Shown one piece after another: positions 32,069 to 38,675 of a stretch of 42,499 bases of DNA. A program made the translations under genes and the position numbers. The notes below the pieces were generated by a model. That model was not told the origin of the DNA. It was given only the letters and a program-made list of their open reading frames with translations, and searched no databases. Positions within the stretch are counted from its first letter, which is position 1, and the number at the start of each line of letters is the position of its first letter. Origin of the DNA: Sphingomonadaceae bacterium (lineage in GTDB: Bacteria; Pseudomonadota; Alphaproteobacteria; Sphingomonadales; Sphingomonadaceae); contig JACVCM010000016.1 in assembly GCA_016742125.1 (NCBI GenBank), forward strand, positions 1-42,499, written 5' to 3'.

Positions 32069-33663
32069 CCACCATTGTGTCGAACGGCGGTGTTACCGCC
32101 TTCCCGTTGCTTGCCGAAGCCGAACGGCTGCTGGAAGCAGGCCAGCCCGAACAGGCCGCGCAGCGGGCGATTGTACATTTGCGTCAGCATCGGGATGAAC
32201 CGCGGGGACTGGCGCTCCTTGGCACCGTAGCCATACAGTTGGGCGCGCTCGGCCAGGCCGAGCAATTCCTGCGCAAAGCGCTGTCGAAAGGTGCGACCGG
32301 TCCCGAGGTGCGTCGCCATCTGGCATCCGTCCTCCACCAGGCGGAACGACTGGGCGAAGCGCGCGTGCATTTCGAAGCCTTATGCAAGGAGAGCGATGAT
32401 CTTCAGCTTCGCCTCATTCTGGCTGTCATACTCGACAAGTTGGGACTTAACGAAGATTCCCTGCGATTGCGCCAGCAATTGGTCGATGCAAACCCCGATA
32501 ACCCCTACTGCTGGATCAGCTATGGCCAGAGTCTGCGATCCAGTGGCCGGGTCGAAGATGCCGTTGCAGCCTATCGCAAGGCGGCAGAAATCGATTATGA
32601 ATGCGGCGAGGCATGGTGGGGTCTGGCAAGCATCAAAAAGCCGGTCCTGACCGACCAGGACATGGTCGAAATGAAACGCGCCATCGATATCGCCATCGAT
32701 GTCCGCAACAGCGCGCCGACGCATTTTGCGCTGGCGCGCGCCTATCATGATCGCGGGCGATATGCGGAAGCATTTGAACATTATCGTATCGGCAACCGGC
32801 AGCGCGCGGAAAGCATCGGCTATGACGCGCGGGAACTGACCGCCGAAGTAGGCGAAACGGAACGGGTCGTGGACCCCGCCTATATGCAGCGTCTTGAACG
32901 ATTGCAGGCGGAAGGACCAACGCCGATATTCATCGTCAGCTTGCCACGATCGGGCTCCACATTGCTGGAACAGATGCTTGGAAGCCATCCCGATATCGAG
33001 CCCATCGGGGAGTTACCGTACGTCCCCGCAATCCTGCGTTCGATCATGGAAATGGCAACGCGCAAGGGCAAGATCACCGTTCCGCAACTGGTCGTCAGCC
33101 TTCCAGACCAGCAGGCAGATGCCATGGGCCGCGATTATCTCGAACGTGTGCGACTGCATCGCAAGACGGACCGCCCCTATTTCATCGACAAGCTTCCGCA
33201 TAACTGGAGTAACATCCTGTTTATACGCCGGATATTGCCACATGCTCGGTTTATCGACATACGCCGGCCCGCGATGGATTGCTGCTTTTCCAATTTCAGC
33301 CAATCCTTCTCGACCGCCCATGCGTCGTCATTTGCATTGGAAGACATCGGGCAATGCTATGTGGACTATGTGCGTTATATGGCCCATCTCGACCGTGTCG
33401 CGCCTGCGCTTGTCCATCATATCGATTATGCACAATTGGTGGAAAATGCGGAAGCCGAACTGAAGGCAGCTCTGGCCTATCTGGGCCTGCCCTGGAATCA
33501 GGCCGTGCTCGAGTTTCACAAACTCGACCGCGTGGTGCGTACACCCAGCAGCGAGCAGGTACGTCGACCACTCAACAGGGATGGTATGGAGACCTGGAAA
33601 CCGTATGAACAATGGCTCGATCCGCTTCGCAATGTGCTGGGGAACCTGGCCGCAGACCGTTAG
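32065..33663 (+). CDS. TPR-containing sulfotransferase
   Basis: A 532-residue protein in two halves. The N-terminal half (about residues 10-265) is a set of helical tetratricopeptide repeats, for example ALLGTVAIQLGALGQAEQFLRKAL and CWISYGQSLRSSGRVEDAVAAYRKAAEID. The C-terminal half (about 285-532) is a sulfotransferase domain with the PAPS loop LPRSGSTLLEQML (PRSGST near residue 294) and the 3'-phosphate region FIDIRRPAMDCCFSNFSQSF. The TPR part probably presents a protein or peptide acceptor. Its ATG overlaps the stop of the upstream sulfotransferase, so the two are translated together. Tandem TPR-sulfotransferases next to large TonB receptors recur in alphaproteobacteria, from memory. The acceptor is unknown. 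Confidence 0.9.
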   Translation: MTTIVSNGGVTAFPLLAEAERLLEAGQPEQAAQRAIVHLRQHRDEPRGLALLGTVAIQLGALGQAEQFLRKALSKGATGPEVRRHLASVLHQAERLGEARVHFEALCKESDDLQLRLILAVILDKLGLNEDSLRLRQQLVDANPDNPYCWISYGQSLRSSGRVEDAVAAYRKAAEIDYECGEAWWGLASIKKPVLTDQDMVEMKRAIDIAIDVRNSAPTHFALARAYHDRGRYAEAFEHYRIGNRQRAESIGYDARELTAEVGETERVVDPAYMQRLERLQAEGPTPIFIVSLPRSGSTLLEQMLGSHPDIEPIGELPYVPAILRSIMEMATRKGKITVPQLVVSLPDQQADAMGRDYLERVRLHRKTDRPYFIDKLPHNWSNILFIRRILPHARFIDIRRPAMDCCFSNFSQSFSTAHASSFALEDIGQCYVDYVRYMAHLDRVAPALVHHIDYAQLVENAEAELKAALAYLGLPWNQAVLEFHKLDRVVRTPSSEQVRRPLNRDGMETWKPYEQWLDPLRNVLGNLAADR

Positions 33664-33688
33664 ATGCGCGGAACCGGACGAATCTGGC

Positions 33689-33715
33689 TTGAACTTTACC
33701 GAAATTCGCTATAGG
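33689..33715 (+). promoter_or_regulatory. Candidate rpsU promoter
   Basis: TTGAAC (33689-33694) and TATAGG (33710-33715) with a 15-base spacer, shorter than optimal. It is the only promoter-like pair between the sulfotransferase stop and rpsU. A terminator hairpin lies just downstream of it. Confidence 0.4.
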
Positions 33716-33729
33716 GGGCCGTGCGTTAC

Positions 33730-33752
33730 GCCGCAGCAATGTTGCGGCGGTT
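33730..33752 (+). terminator. Terminator or attenuator ahead of rpsU
   Basis: CCGCAGCAATGTTGCGG folds on itself and is followed by CGG, TTTTTGTTTTTT. It lies 66 bases after the sulfotransferase stop and about 80 bases before the rpsU start, downstream of the candidate rpsU promoter. It ends the upstream transcript and could also attenuate rpsU. Confidence 0.75.
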
Positions 33753-33834
33753 TTTGTTTTTTATCTTGGAAATGGCTGATTTTCGCCATCCTTGCCGATT
33801 CGGTTCGGCAGAGCAGTTTGGAGTGTAGTTTTTT

Positions 33835-34041
33835 ATGCAGATCATGGTTCGCGACAATAATGTTGATCAGGCCCTCCGCGCGCTGAAGAAAAAGCTGCAG
33901 CGTGAAGGCGTGTATCGCGAAATGAAGCTGCGTCGCCATTTTGAAAAGCCCTCGGAAAAGCGCGCCCGCGAAAAGGCCGCTGCGGTCCGTCGCGCCCGCA
34001 AGATGGAGCGCAAGCAGCAGGAACGCGACGGCGCGAAATAA
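33835..34041 (+). CDS. rpsU: 30S ribosomal protein S21
   Basis: A 68-residue, strongly basic protein: MQIMVRDNNVDQALRALKKKLQREGVYREMKLRRHFEKPSEKR is the S21 signature, and the tail is a Lys/Arg-rich helix as in alphaproteobacterial S21. S21 binds the 30S platform and helps start selection. Its leader has two hairpins: the terminator-like one at 33730-33752 and TGCCGA/TCGGCA near 33797-33814, ahead of GGAG. It is transcribed alone and closed by its own terminator. Confidence 0.97.
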   Translation: MQIMVRDNNVDQALRALKKKLQREGVYREMKLRRHFEKPSEKRAREKAAAVRRARKMERKQQERDGAK

Positions 34042-34063
34042 GCGTCGCTCCTCGGCAACAGGG

Positions 34064-34090
34064 AAAGCGCCATCTAACGGCGCTTTTTTT
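34064..34090 (+). terminator. rpsU terminator
   Basis: AAAGCGCC and GGCGCTTT (8 bp) with the loop ATCTAAC and a run of T. Confidence 0.9.
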
Positions 34091-34154
34091 GTGTCTGGAA
34101 TCCGCAGCCGGTTCTGCTAGTCAGCGCGCAGCCTCTCACCGTCAGGAATTCTCA

Positions 34155-34784
34155 ATGTCCACCACAGCCGTTCCGATTGCCCCCGTCAAAAAAGGTACGA
34201 TGACCAAATTTGCCATTGGCCTTGCGCTCGTCCTGGCCGCAGGCGGCGGTCTTGCGTGGTGGGGAACAGCCGATGTGCGTCAGGAATATGGCGATGTCGT
34301 CACCACGGCCTCTGGCCTGCGCTACAAGGTGCTGCAGACAGGGGAAGGCAAGTCGCCGACCGACAGCGACGTCGTGCTGGTCAATTACACCGGCAAGCTG
34401 AAGGACGGCACCGTTTTCGACCAGAACCCGCAGGCTGCCATGCCGGTCAGCGGCGTGGTGCCCGGCTTTTCCGAAGGTCTGAAAATCATGCAGCGCGGCG
34501 GCAAATACCGCCTCTGGATTCCGGCCTCGCTCGGCTATGGCCCCGAGGACCAGCGCAACCCGCAAACCGGGCAGGTTGCGATCCCGGGCGGCAGCGAACT
34601 GATCTTCGACGTCGAGTTGCTCGAATATAAATCACGCGCAGAGGTCGAGGCTATGCAGCGCCAGATGCAGGAAATGCAAAAACAGGGTGGCGGCGGCGCT
34701 GCTGGCGGCCAGGCAAGCGGCGCCCCGCAAGGCCTGCCGCCCGAAATCCAGGCGCAGATCGACGCCCAGATGAAGGCGCGGTAG
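34155..34784 (+). CDS. FKBP-type peptidyl-prolyl isomerase, membrane anchored
   Basis: A 209-residue protein. A membrane-anchor or signal segment (about residues 20-38, FAIGLALVLAAGGGLAWW) is followed by an FKBP domain (about 55-155) with DSDVVLVNYTGKLKDGTVFDQN, FSEGLKIMQRGGKYRLWIPASLGYGP and ELIFDVELLEY, containing the usual aromatic and Asp pocket residues. It should speed prolyl isomerisation of proteins in the periplasm. The C-terminus is a Gln/Met-rich helix (RAEVEAMQRQMQEMQKQ) and a Gly-rich linker, suggesting oligomerisation or flexible attachment. The ATG has AGGAA 6 bases upstream. It is flanked by rpsU and the Phd/PIN pair and seems monocistronic. Confidence 0.9.
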   Translation: MSTTAVPIAPVKKGTMTKFAIGLALVLAAGGGLAWWGTADVRQEYGDVVTTASGLRYKVLQTGEGKSPTDSDVVLVNYTGKLKDGTVFDQNPQAAMPVSGVVPGFSEGLKIMQRGGKYRLWIPASLGYGPEDQRNPQTGQVAIPGGSELIFDVELLEYKSRAEVEAMQRQMQEMQKQGGGGAAGGQASGAPQGLPPEIQAQIDAQMKAR

Positions 34785-34815
34785 GGGCTATTGCCCCTCC
34801 TCAGCAGTTCAGATA

Positions 34816-34834
34816 TGTTGCAACTGTTGCAACA
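34816..34834 (+). promoter_or_regulatory. Operator of the Phd/PIN pair
   Basis: TGTTGCAACTGTTGCAACA is a perfect 9-1-9 palindrome made of two GTTGCAAC octamers that are each palindromic. It lies 17 bases before the antitoxin start, the usual place for autoregulation by antitoxin. Confidence 0.7.
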
Positions 34835-34851
34835 ATGTCGGAGTGCGAAAG

Positions 34852-35103
34852 ATGGGTGTTATGTCAATCCGCGAATTCAACGCGAATATGTCTAAGGCCA
34901 TTGCCCGCGCAGAGGCTGGCGAAACCATCGAAATTACACGAAACGGCAAGCCCGTTGTAGAATTGCGTGCCAAGCGCAAGAACCGGATGGATGATCCCGA
35001 ATATCGAGAAAAATATGAAAGGATGCTGGCTGGAATGCGTGAAGGCATTCCCGGTCTGACAGGCCCCGCCACTTATGAGGAGCGCACTGGACGTGGGCGT
35101 TGA
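34852..35103 (+). CDS. Phd/YefM-family antitoxin
   Basis: An 83-residue protein with the Phd N-terminus MSIREFNANMSKAIARAEAGETIEITRNGKPVVELRA, the DNA-binding and dimer domain of this antitoxin family. The charged C-terminal tail (EREKYERMLAGMREGIPG type) would wrap the toxin. It overlaps the PIN toxin gene by 4 bases (TTGA). The ATG at 34852 has GGAG 8 bases upstream; a GTG at 34843 is in frame as well. It should repress the pair through the palindrome just upstream and neutralise the PIN nuclease. Confidence 0.85.
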   Translation: MGVMSIREFNANMSKAIARAEAGETIEITRNGKPVVELRAKRKNRMDDPEYREKYERMLAGMREGIPGLTGPATYEERTGRGR

Positions 35104-35552
35104 TTGCCTTTGACACTAACATACTGATCTATTCGGTTTCGTCAGAAGATCCGTCGGATCGCCATTCAAAATCCTTTGACTTGATAGCGGCTGCAGCACC
35201 TGTAGGCGGCGTGGTACCGCTTCAGGTTATCGGGGAATTTTTGAATGTCTGCCGGCAAAAGAAAATCGTCGCCCCTCAATATGCCCTGAAACGTGCAGAC
35301 GAGTTTCTGGGCGGTTTCGAGTGTCCTGAGACGCGACCGACCGACCTGCTGGCAGCCTTCGGCCTGGCCGAACGAATGCTGCTGCAATATTTTGACGCTC
35401 TGATTGTTGGCATCGCAAGGCGTGCCGGAGCCAGGATCTTATTGTCTGAAGATATGCACGACGGGCTGGAGATCGACGGACTCAGGATCGTTAATCCGTT
35501 CGTTGGCGCAAATGAAACTTTGCTCGCCGATTATCTAGGGTCCTTCAGTTAG
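35100..35552 (+). CDS. PIN-domain toxin (VapC-like)
   Basis: A 150-residue PIN ribonuclease. Acidic residues expected at the metal site are Asp5 (FDTN), Glu46 (VIGEFLN), Asp99 (YFDALIV) and Glu117/Asp118 (LLSEDM). Toxins of this class usually cut tRNA or rRNA. The start is a TTG overlapping the antitoxin stop, so translation is coupled and probably kept low. It ends in a 4-base overlap with the convergent fumarase gene. The pairing with a Phd-type antitoxin, rather than VapB of the AbrB type, is a mixed combination. The C-terminal half resembles the PIN protein at 40957-41355. Confidence 0.88.
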   Translation: MIAFDTNILIYSVSSEDPSDRHSKSFDLIAAAAPVGGVVPLQVIGEFLNVCRQKKIVAPQYALKRADEFLGGFECPETRPTDLLAAFGLAERMLLQYFDALIVGIARRAGARILLSEDMHDGLEIDGLRIVNPFVGANETLLADYLGSFS

Positions 35553-37072
35553 GCCTTTTCGAGCAACCCTTCCTCCGAAATCCGCTTCTGCCACAAAGCG
35601 GGCGCCAGCTGGTGCACATTGTTACCCTCGCTGTCGACCGCGACGGTCACGGGGAAATCCTGAACCTCGAACTCATAAATGGCTTCCATGCCGAGGTCTT
35701 CAAAGCCCACGACCTTGCTGCCCTTAATCGCGCGCGCGACCAGATAGGCTGCGCCGCCAACAGCCATCAGATAGGCGCTCTTGTGCCTGGCAATCGCCTG
35801 CGTCGCGGCGGGGCCGCGCTCGGCCTTTCCGACGCAGCCGAGCAGGCCCTGTTCCAGCATCATGTCCATGAACTTGTCCATCCGCGTTGCAGTGGTCGGG
35901 CCAGCCGGGCCGACAACTTCTTCACCCACCGGATCGACCGGGCCGACATAATAGATCATGCGACCCTTGAAGCTGACGGGCAGCTCTTCGCCCCGCGCCA
36001 GCATATCGGCGATACGCTTGTGCGCGGCGTCGCGGCCGGTGAGCATCTTGCCGTTGAGCAATAACCGGTCACCCTGCCTCCATCCCTGCACGTCGGCTGG
36101 CGTCAGCCGGTCCAGATCGACGCGTTTCGCCGCTGCGTCAGGTTTCCAGTCGACCTTGGGCCATTCGTCGAGATTGGGCGCAGGCAGATAGGACGGCCCC
36201 GAACCATCCAGCGTAAAATGCGCATGGCGGGTCGCGGCGCAGTTGGGGATCATCGCCACGGGCTTGCCCGCCGCATGGCAGGGCGCGTCCATGATCTTCA
36301 CGTCCAGGATGGTCGACAGCCCACCGAGCCCCTGCGCGCCGATACCGAGCGCATTGACGCGATCGAAAATCTCGATCCGCAGCGCCTCGATGTCGTTCTG
36401 CGGGCCTCTTGCCTTCAGCGGCCCCATGTCGATCGGTTCCATCAGCGCCTGCTTCGCGAGCAGCACGCAATGTTCCGCCGTACCGCCGATGCCGATGCCC
36501 AGCATCCCCGGCGGGCACCAGCCTGCGCCCATTTGCGGGAGCATCTCGACCACCCAGTCGACTATATTGTCCGACGGGTTCATCATCTTGAACTTCGACT
36601 TGTTCTCGCTGCCGCCGCCCTTCGCGGCCACGTCGACCGACACCTTATCGCCCGGGACCATGTCGACATGCAGTACGCAAGGCGTGTTATCCTTCGTATT
36701 GCGGCGGGTGAAGGCAGGGTCGGCCAGCACCGACGCGCGCAGCTTGTTTTCAGGGTGCAGATAGGCCCGGCGCACGCCTTCATCGACGACATCCTGCAAC
36801 GAACGCGAGGTGTCATCCAGGCGACAATCCATGCCCCATTCGATGAAGACATTGACGATGCCGGTGTCCTGACAGATCGGCCGATGCCCCTCTGCGCACA
36901 TCCGGCTGTTGGTCAGGATCTGCGCGATGGCATCCTTCGCCGCCGGGCTTTGTTCGGCCTCATATGCTTCACCCAGCGCGCGGATATAATCCATCGGGTG
37001 AAAATAGCTGATATATTGCAGCGCGTCGGCCACGCTGTCGATCAGGTCGCTGGTCTTGATAGTGACGGTCAT
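35549..37072 (-). CDS. Fumarate hydratase, class I (iron-sulfur)
   Basis: A 507-residue class I fumarase interconverting fumarate and malate in the TCA cycle. The 4Fe-4S cysteines appear in PICQDTGI, GWCPPGMLGIGIGG and GLLGCVGKAERG, and the characteristic GPAGPTTATRMDKFMDMMLE is present. Being single-chain, it fuses the alpha and beta parts of the two-subunit type. The ATG at 37072 replaces a longer open frame because the protein then starts with the usual MTVTIKTSDLIDSVADALQYIS. It is oxygen-labile in other bacteria. Its 3' end overlaps the PIN gene by 4 bases. No second fumarase is visible here. Confidence 0.95.
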   Translation of the reverse strand: MTVTIKTSDLIDSVADALQYISYFHPMDYIRALGEAYEAEQSPAAKDAIAQILTNSRMCAEGHRPICQDTGIVNVFIEWGMDCRLDDTSRSLQDVVDEGVRRAYLHPENKLRASVLADPAFTRRNTKDNTPCVLHVDMVPGDKVSVDVAAKGGGSENKSKFKMMNPSDNIVDWVVEMLPQMGAGWCPPGMLGIGIGGTAEHCVLLAKQALMEPIDMGPLKARGPQNDIEALRIEIFDRVNALGIGAQGLGGLSTILDVKIMDAPCHAAGKPVAMIPNCAATRHAHFTLDGSGPSYLPAPNLDEWPKVDWKPDAAAKRVDLDRLTPADVQGWRQGDRLLLNGKMLTGRDAAHKRIADMLARGEELPVSFKGRMIYYVGPVDPVGEEVVGPAGPTTATRMDKFMDMMLEQGLLGCVGKAERGPAATQAIARHKSAYLMAVGGAAYLVARAIKGSKVVGFEDLGMEAIYEFEVQDFPVTVAVDSEGNNVHQLAPALWQKRISEEGLLEKA

Positions 37073-37449
37073 GACGAATTCCTGCGGCTTTGGAAGTTGC
37101 CCATGCCCATAGCGCGCCACCAACTCGTTTCAAGCGTCGCGTACACCGATATGATTCGCTGTCGAACCCCCGCCGGTCATGATCATCGGCTTTCGTTAAT
37201 CTGCCGTTCAAGTATCGGGCAGATTTGAACAAGCAATATACCCCACTTAAGCAACATTTTTAAGTTAAAGTGAGGCTTGGTGATGGACGGATAGATGTAT
37301 CCTCCATTTTATGACTTCCCTGTTGCAACTTTGTCGCCATTTTGGATGTTGAGCCATCCGATACTGGTTCTGATAAACAGAATATCTGTTTTTCACAAGA
37401 ATCCATATCTGCGGTGTATTCCGCTTTGTTATTTTAACAGGAGATTATC
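37073..37449. other. 377-bp intergenic region, AT-rich
   Basis: Divergent region between fumarase and the EF-hand gene. It holds AAACAGA (37375-37381) and TCTGTTT (37385-37391), a 7-bp palindrome with loop ATA followed by a short T-run, and a weaker palindrome TTAA repeat around 37245-37275. No gene or strong promoter was seen. AACAGGAG just before 37450 is the EF-hand ribosome-binding site. Confidence 0.45.
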
Positions 37450-37884
37450 ATGTTACGCATTTTGACCGCATCCAGCATATTGGCGCTGGCCGCTGTTCCG
37501 GCGATCGCCCAGCAGGCCGATCCGATGGCCGCCCCCGAGGCACCCGAAACGTCGACCGATGCTGTTACTCCGGCACCAGCCGCGGAGCCTGCTCCTGCCG
37601 CTGACCCGGCACCTGCGCCCGCCGCGGAATCGCGTGCCGCAACCGTTGCCAAGCTGGTCGACGCGGAATTCCCGGCCTACGACGCCAACAAGAACGGCGA
37701 GCTGGATGAGCCCGAATTTTCGAAATGGTTGCTCGCCCTGCACGCGGCCGGCGGCGATGCCACTGCCAAGGCGATGGATGACACCACCAAGGCGAAATGG
37801 GCCAAGGACGGTTTTGCTGCGGCCGACACCGACAAAAGCCAGAAGGTGAGCAAGGCCGAGATGAACAAGTTTCTCGCAGGCTGA
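37450..37884 (+). CDS. Exported EF-hand protein
   Basis: A 144-residue protein with a signal peptide (ILTASSILALAAVPAIAQQ) and an Ala/Pro/Glu-rich linker (residues 22-62). Two EF-hand-type loops follow: DANKNGELDEPE (about 78-89) and DTDKSQKVSKAE (about 127-138), both with Asp at position 1 and a Glu near the end, so calcium binding is likely. The proteins of this sort in sphingomonads are periplasmic and of unknown function. Its start is backed by AACAGGAG. The gene is monocistronic, closed by two hairpins. Confidence 0.87.
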   Translation: MLRILTASSILALAAVPAIAQQADPMAAPEAPETSTDAVTPAPAAEPAPAADPAPAPAAESRAATVAKLVDAEFPAYDANKNGELDEPEFSKWLLALHAAGGDATAKAMDDTTKAKWAKDGFAAADTDKSQKVSKAEMNKFLAG

Positions 37885-37907
37885 AGACCGCGACAGCTTT
37901 CTCCCCT

Positions 37908-37962
37908 GAGCCGACATGGGTCGGCTCGCCTGCCGGGTCCGGATGATTGTCCGGACCCGGCA
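37908..37962. terminator. Two hairpins between EF-hand and DUF3142 genes
   Basis: First, GAGCCGAC/GTCGGCTC with loop ATGG (37908-37927). Second, TGCCGGGTCCGGA (37931-37943) and TCCGGACCCGGCA (37950-37962), a perfect 13-bp stem with a 6-base loop. The right hairpin ends 1 base before the stop of the convergent gene, so both transcripts may end here. T-runs are short. Confidence 0.6.
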
Positions 37963-37963
37963 T

Positions 37964-38650
37964 CTATTTGGCGGGGTTGAGGAGAAAGACAACATAGCCC
38001 TTGAAATCGGGGTCGCTGGAGAAAGATGGCGGGGCAGTCCATTCCCCACCCTGGACCAGGCCAATCTTGAACGGCATGTCCAACCGCCCAAGGCTTTTCA
38101 GATATTTTGCATATCCCGGGATGGTCTGCCGACCCTGATAGGTTTGCAGCACGATCTCATCGACAATAGCGCCGAGCCGGTTCAGATCCGCGCTGTCGCC
38201 CTGGCTGCTCCAGTCCAGCAAGCCCGTTACGCCCAGCCTGGCGTCATCGGGCAACCGGGACCGCACATTGCGCAAAAAGGCGCTGTAATGGTCCAGCCCT
38301 TTTGTCGCAGCATCAAAGTCGATCTGGACACCTACGACCCGGCTTCCCGCCGCCCGCCACCGGGCAATGTCGCCGTTGATGCGTTCAATTATCCCCTCAC
38401 CCCAGTTCAGCGTCTCGACGCGATACACGATCCAGATTTCGGCATGCCTGACCGTCGGCGTCGCTGGCCGCAATGATATCAGGCGCGCGGATCGGGTACC
38501 GCGAACCTCGCCTTCGAGGATGTAAATCGTCTTCGCCTTCTGCAGCACCGGCTGCGGCGTTACCCCCGCCCAGAGCCAGTAGGCGTCATACTGCGCCGCG
38601 TCCACCCGCGCCTCCTGCGGTCGGCAGGACGCCAGCAGCGCCAGCACCAT
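37964..38650 (-). CDS. DUF3142-family protein, putative lipoprotein
   Basis: A 228-residue protein. The start region MVLALLASC looks like a short lipobox (LASC, Cys9) but lacks the usual positive start, so the true start may be a rare codon upstream; no normal start was found in frame within about 40 bases. The body has AYWLWAGVTPQPVL, TIYILEGEV, VVGVQIDFDAATKGLD, SRLPDDARLGVTGLLDW and VLQTYQGR, the pattern of the DUF3142 family, thought to be glycosidase-like TIM barrels, though function is unproven. It follows the large solenoid protein gene by 25 bases, so the pair form one operon. Confidence 0.8.
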   Translation of the reverse strand: MVLALLASCRPQEARVDAAQYDAYWLWAGVTPQPVLQKAKTIYILEGEVRGTRSARLISLRPATPTVRHAEIWIVYRVETLNWGEGIIERINGDIARWRAAGSRVVGVQIDFDAATKGLDHYSAFLRNVRSRLPDDARLGVTGLLDWSSQGDSADLNRLGAIVDEIVLQTYQGRQTIPGYAKYLKSLGRLDMPFKIGLVQGGEWTAPPSFSSDPDFKGYVVFLLNPAK

Positions 38651-38675
38651 TACCGATGCGGAGCACCGGATGAGC

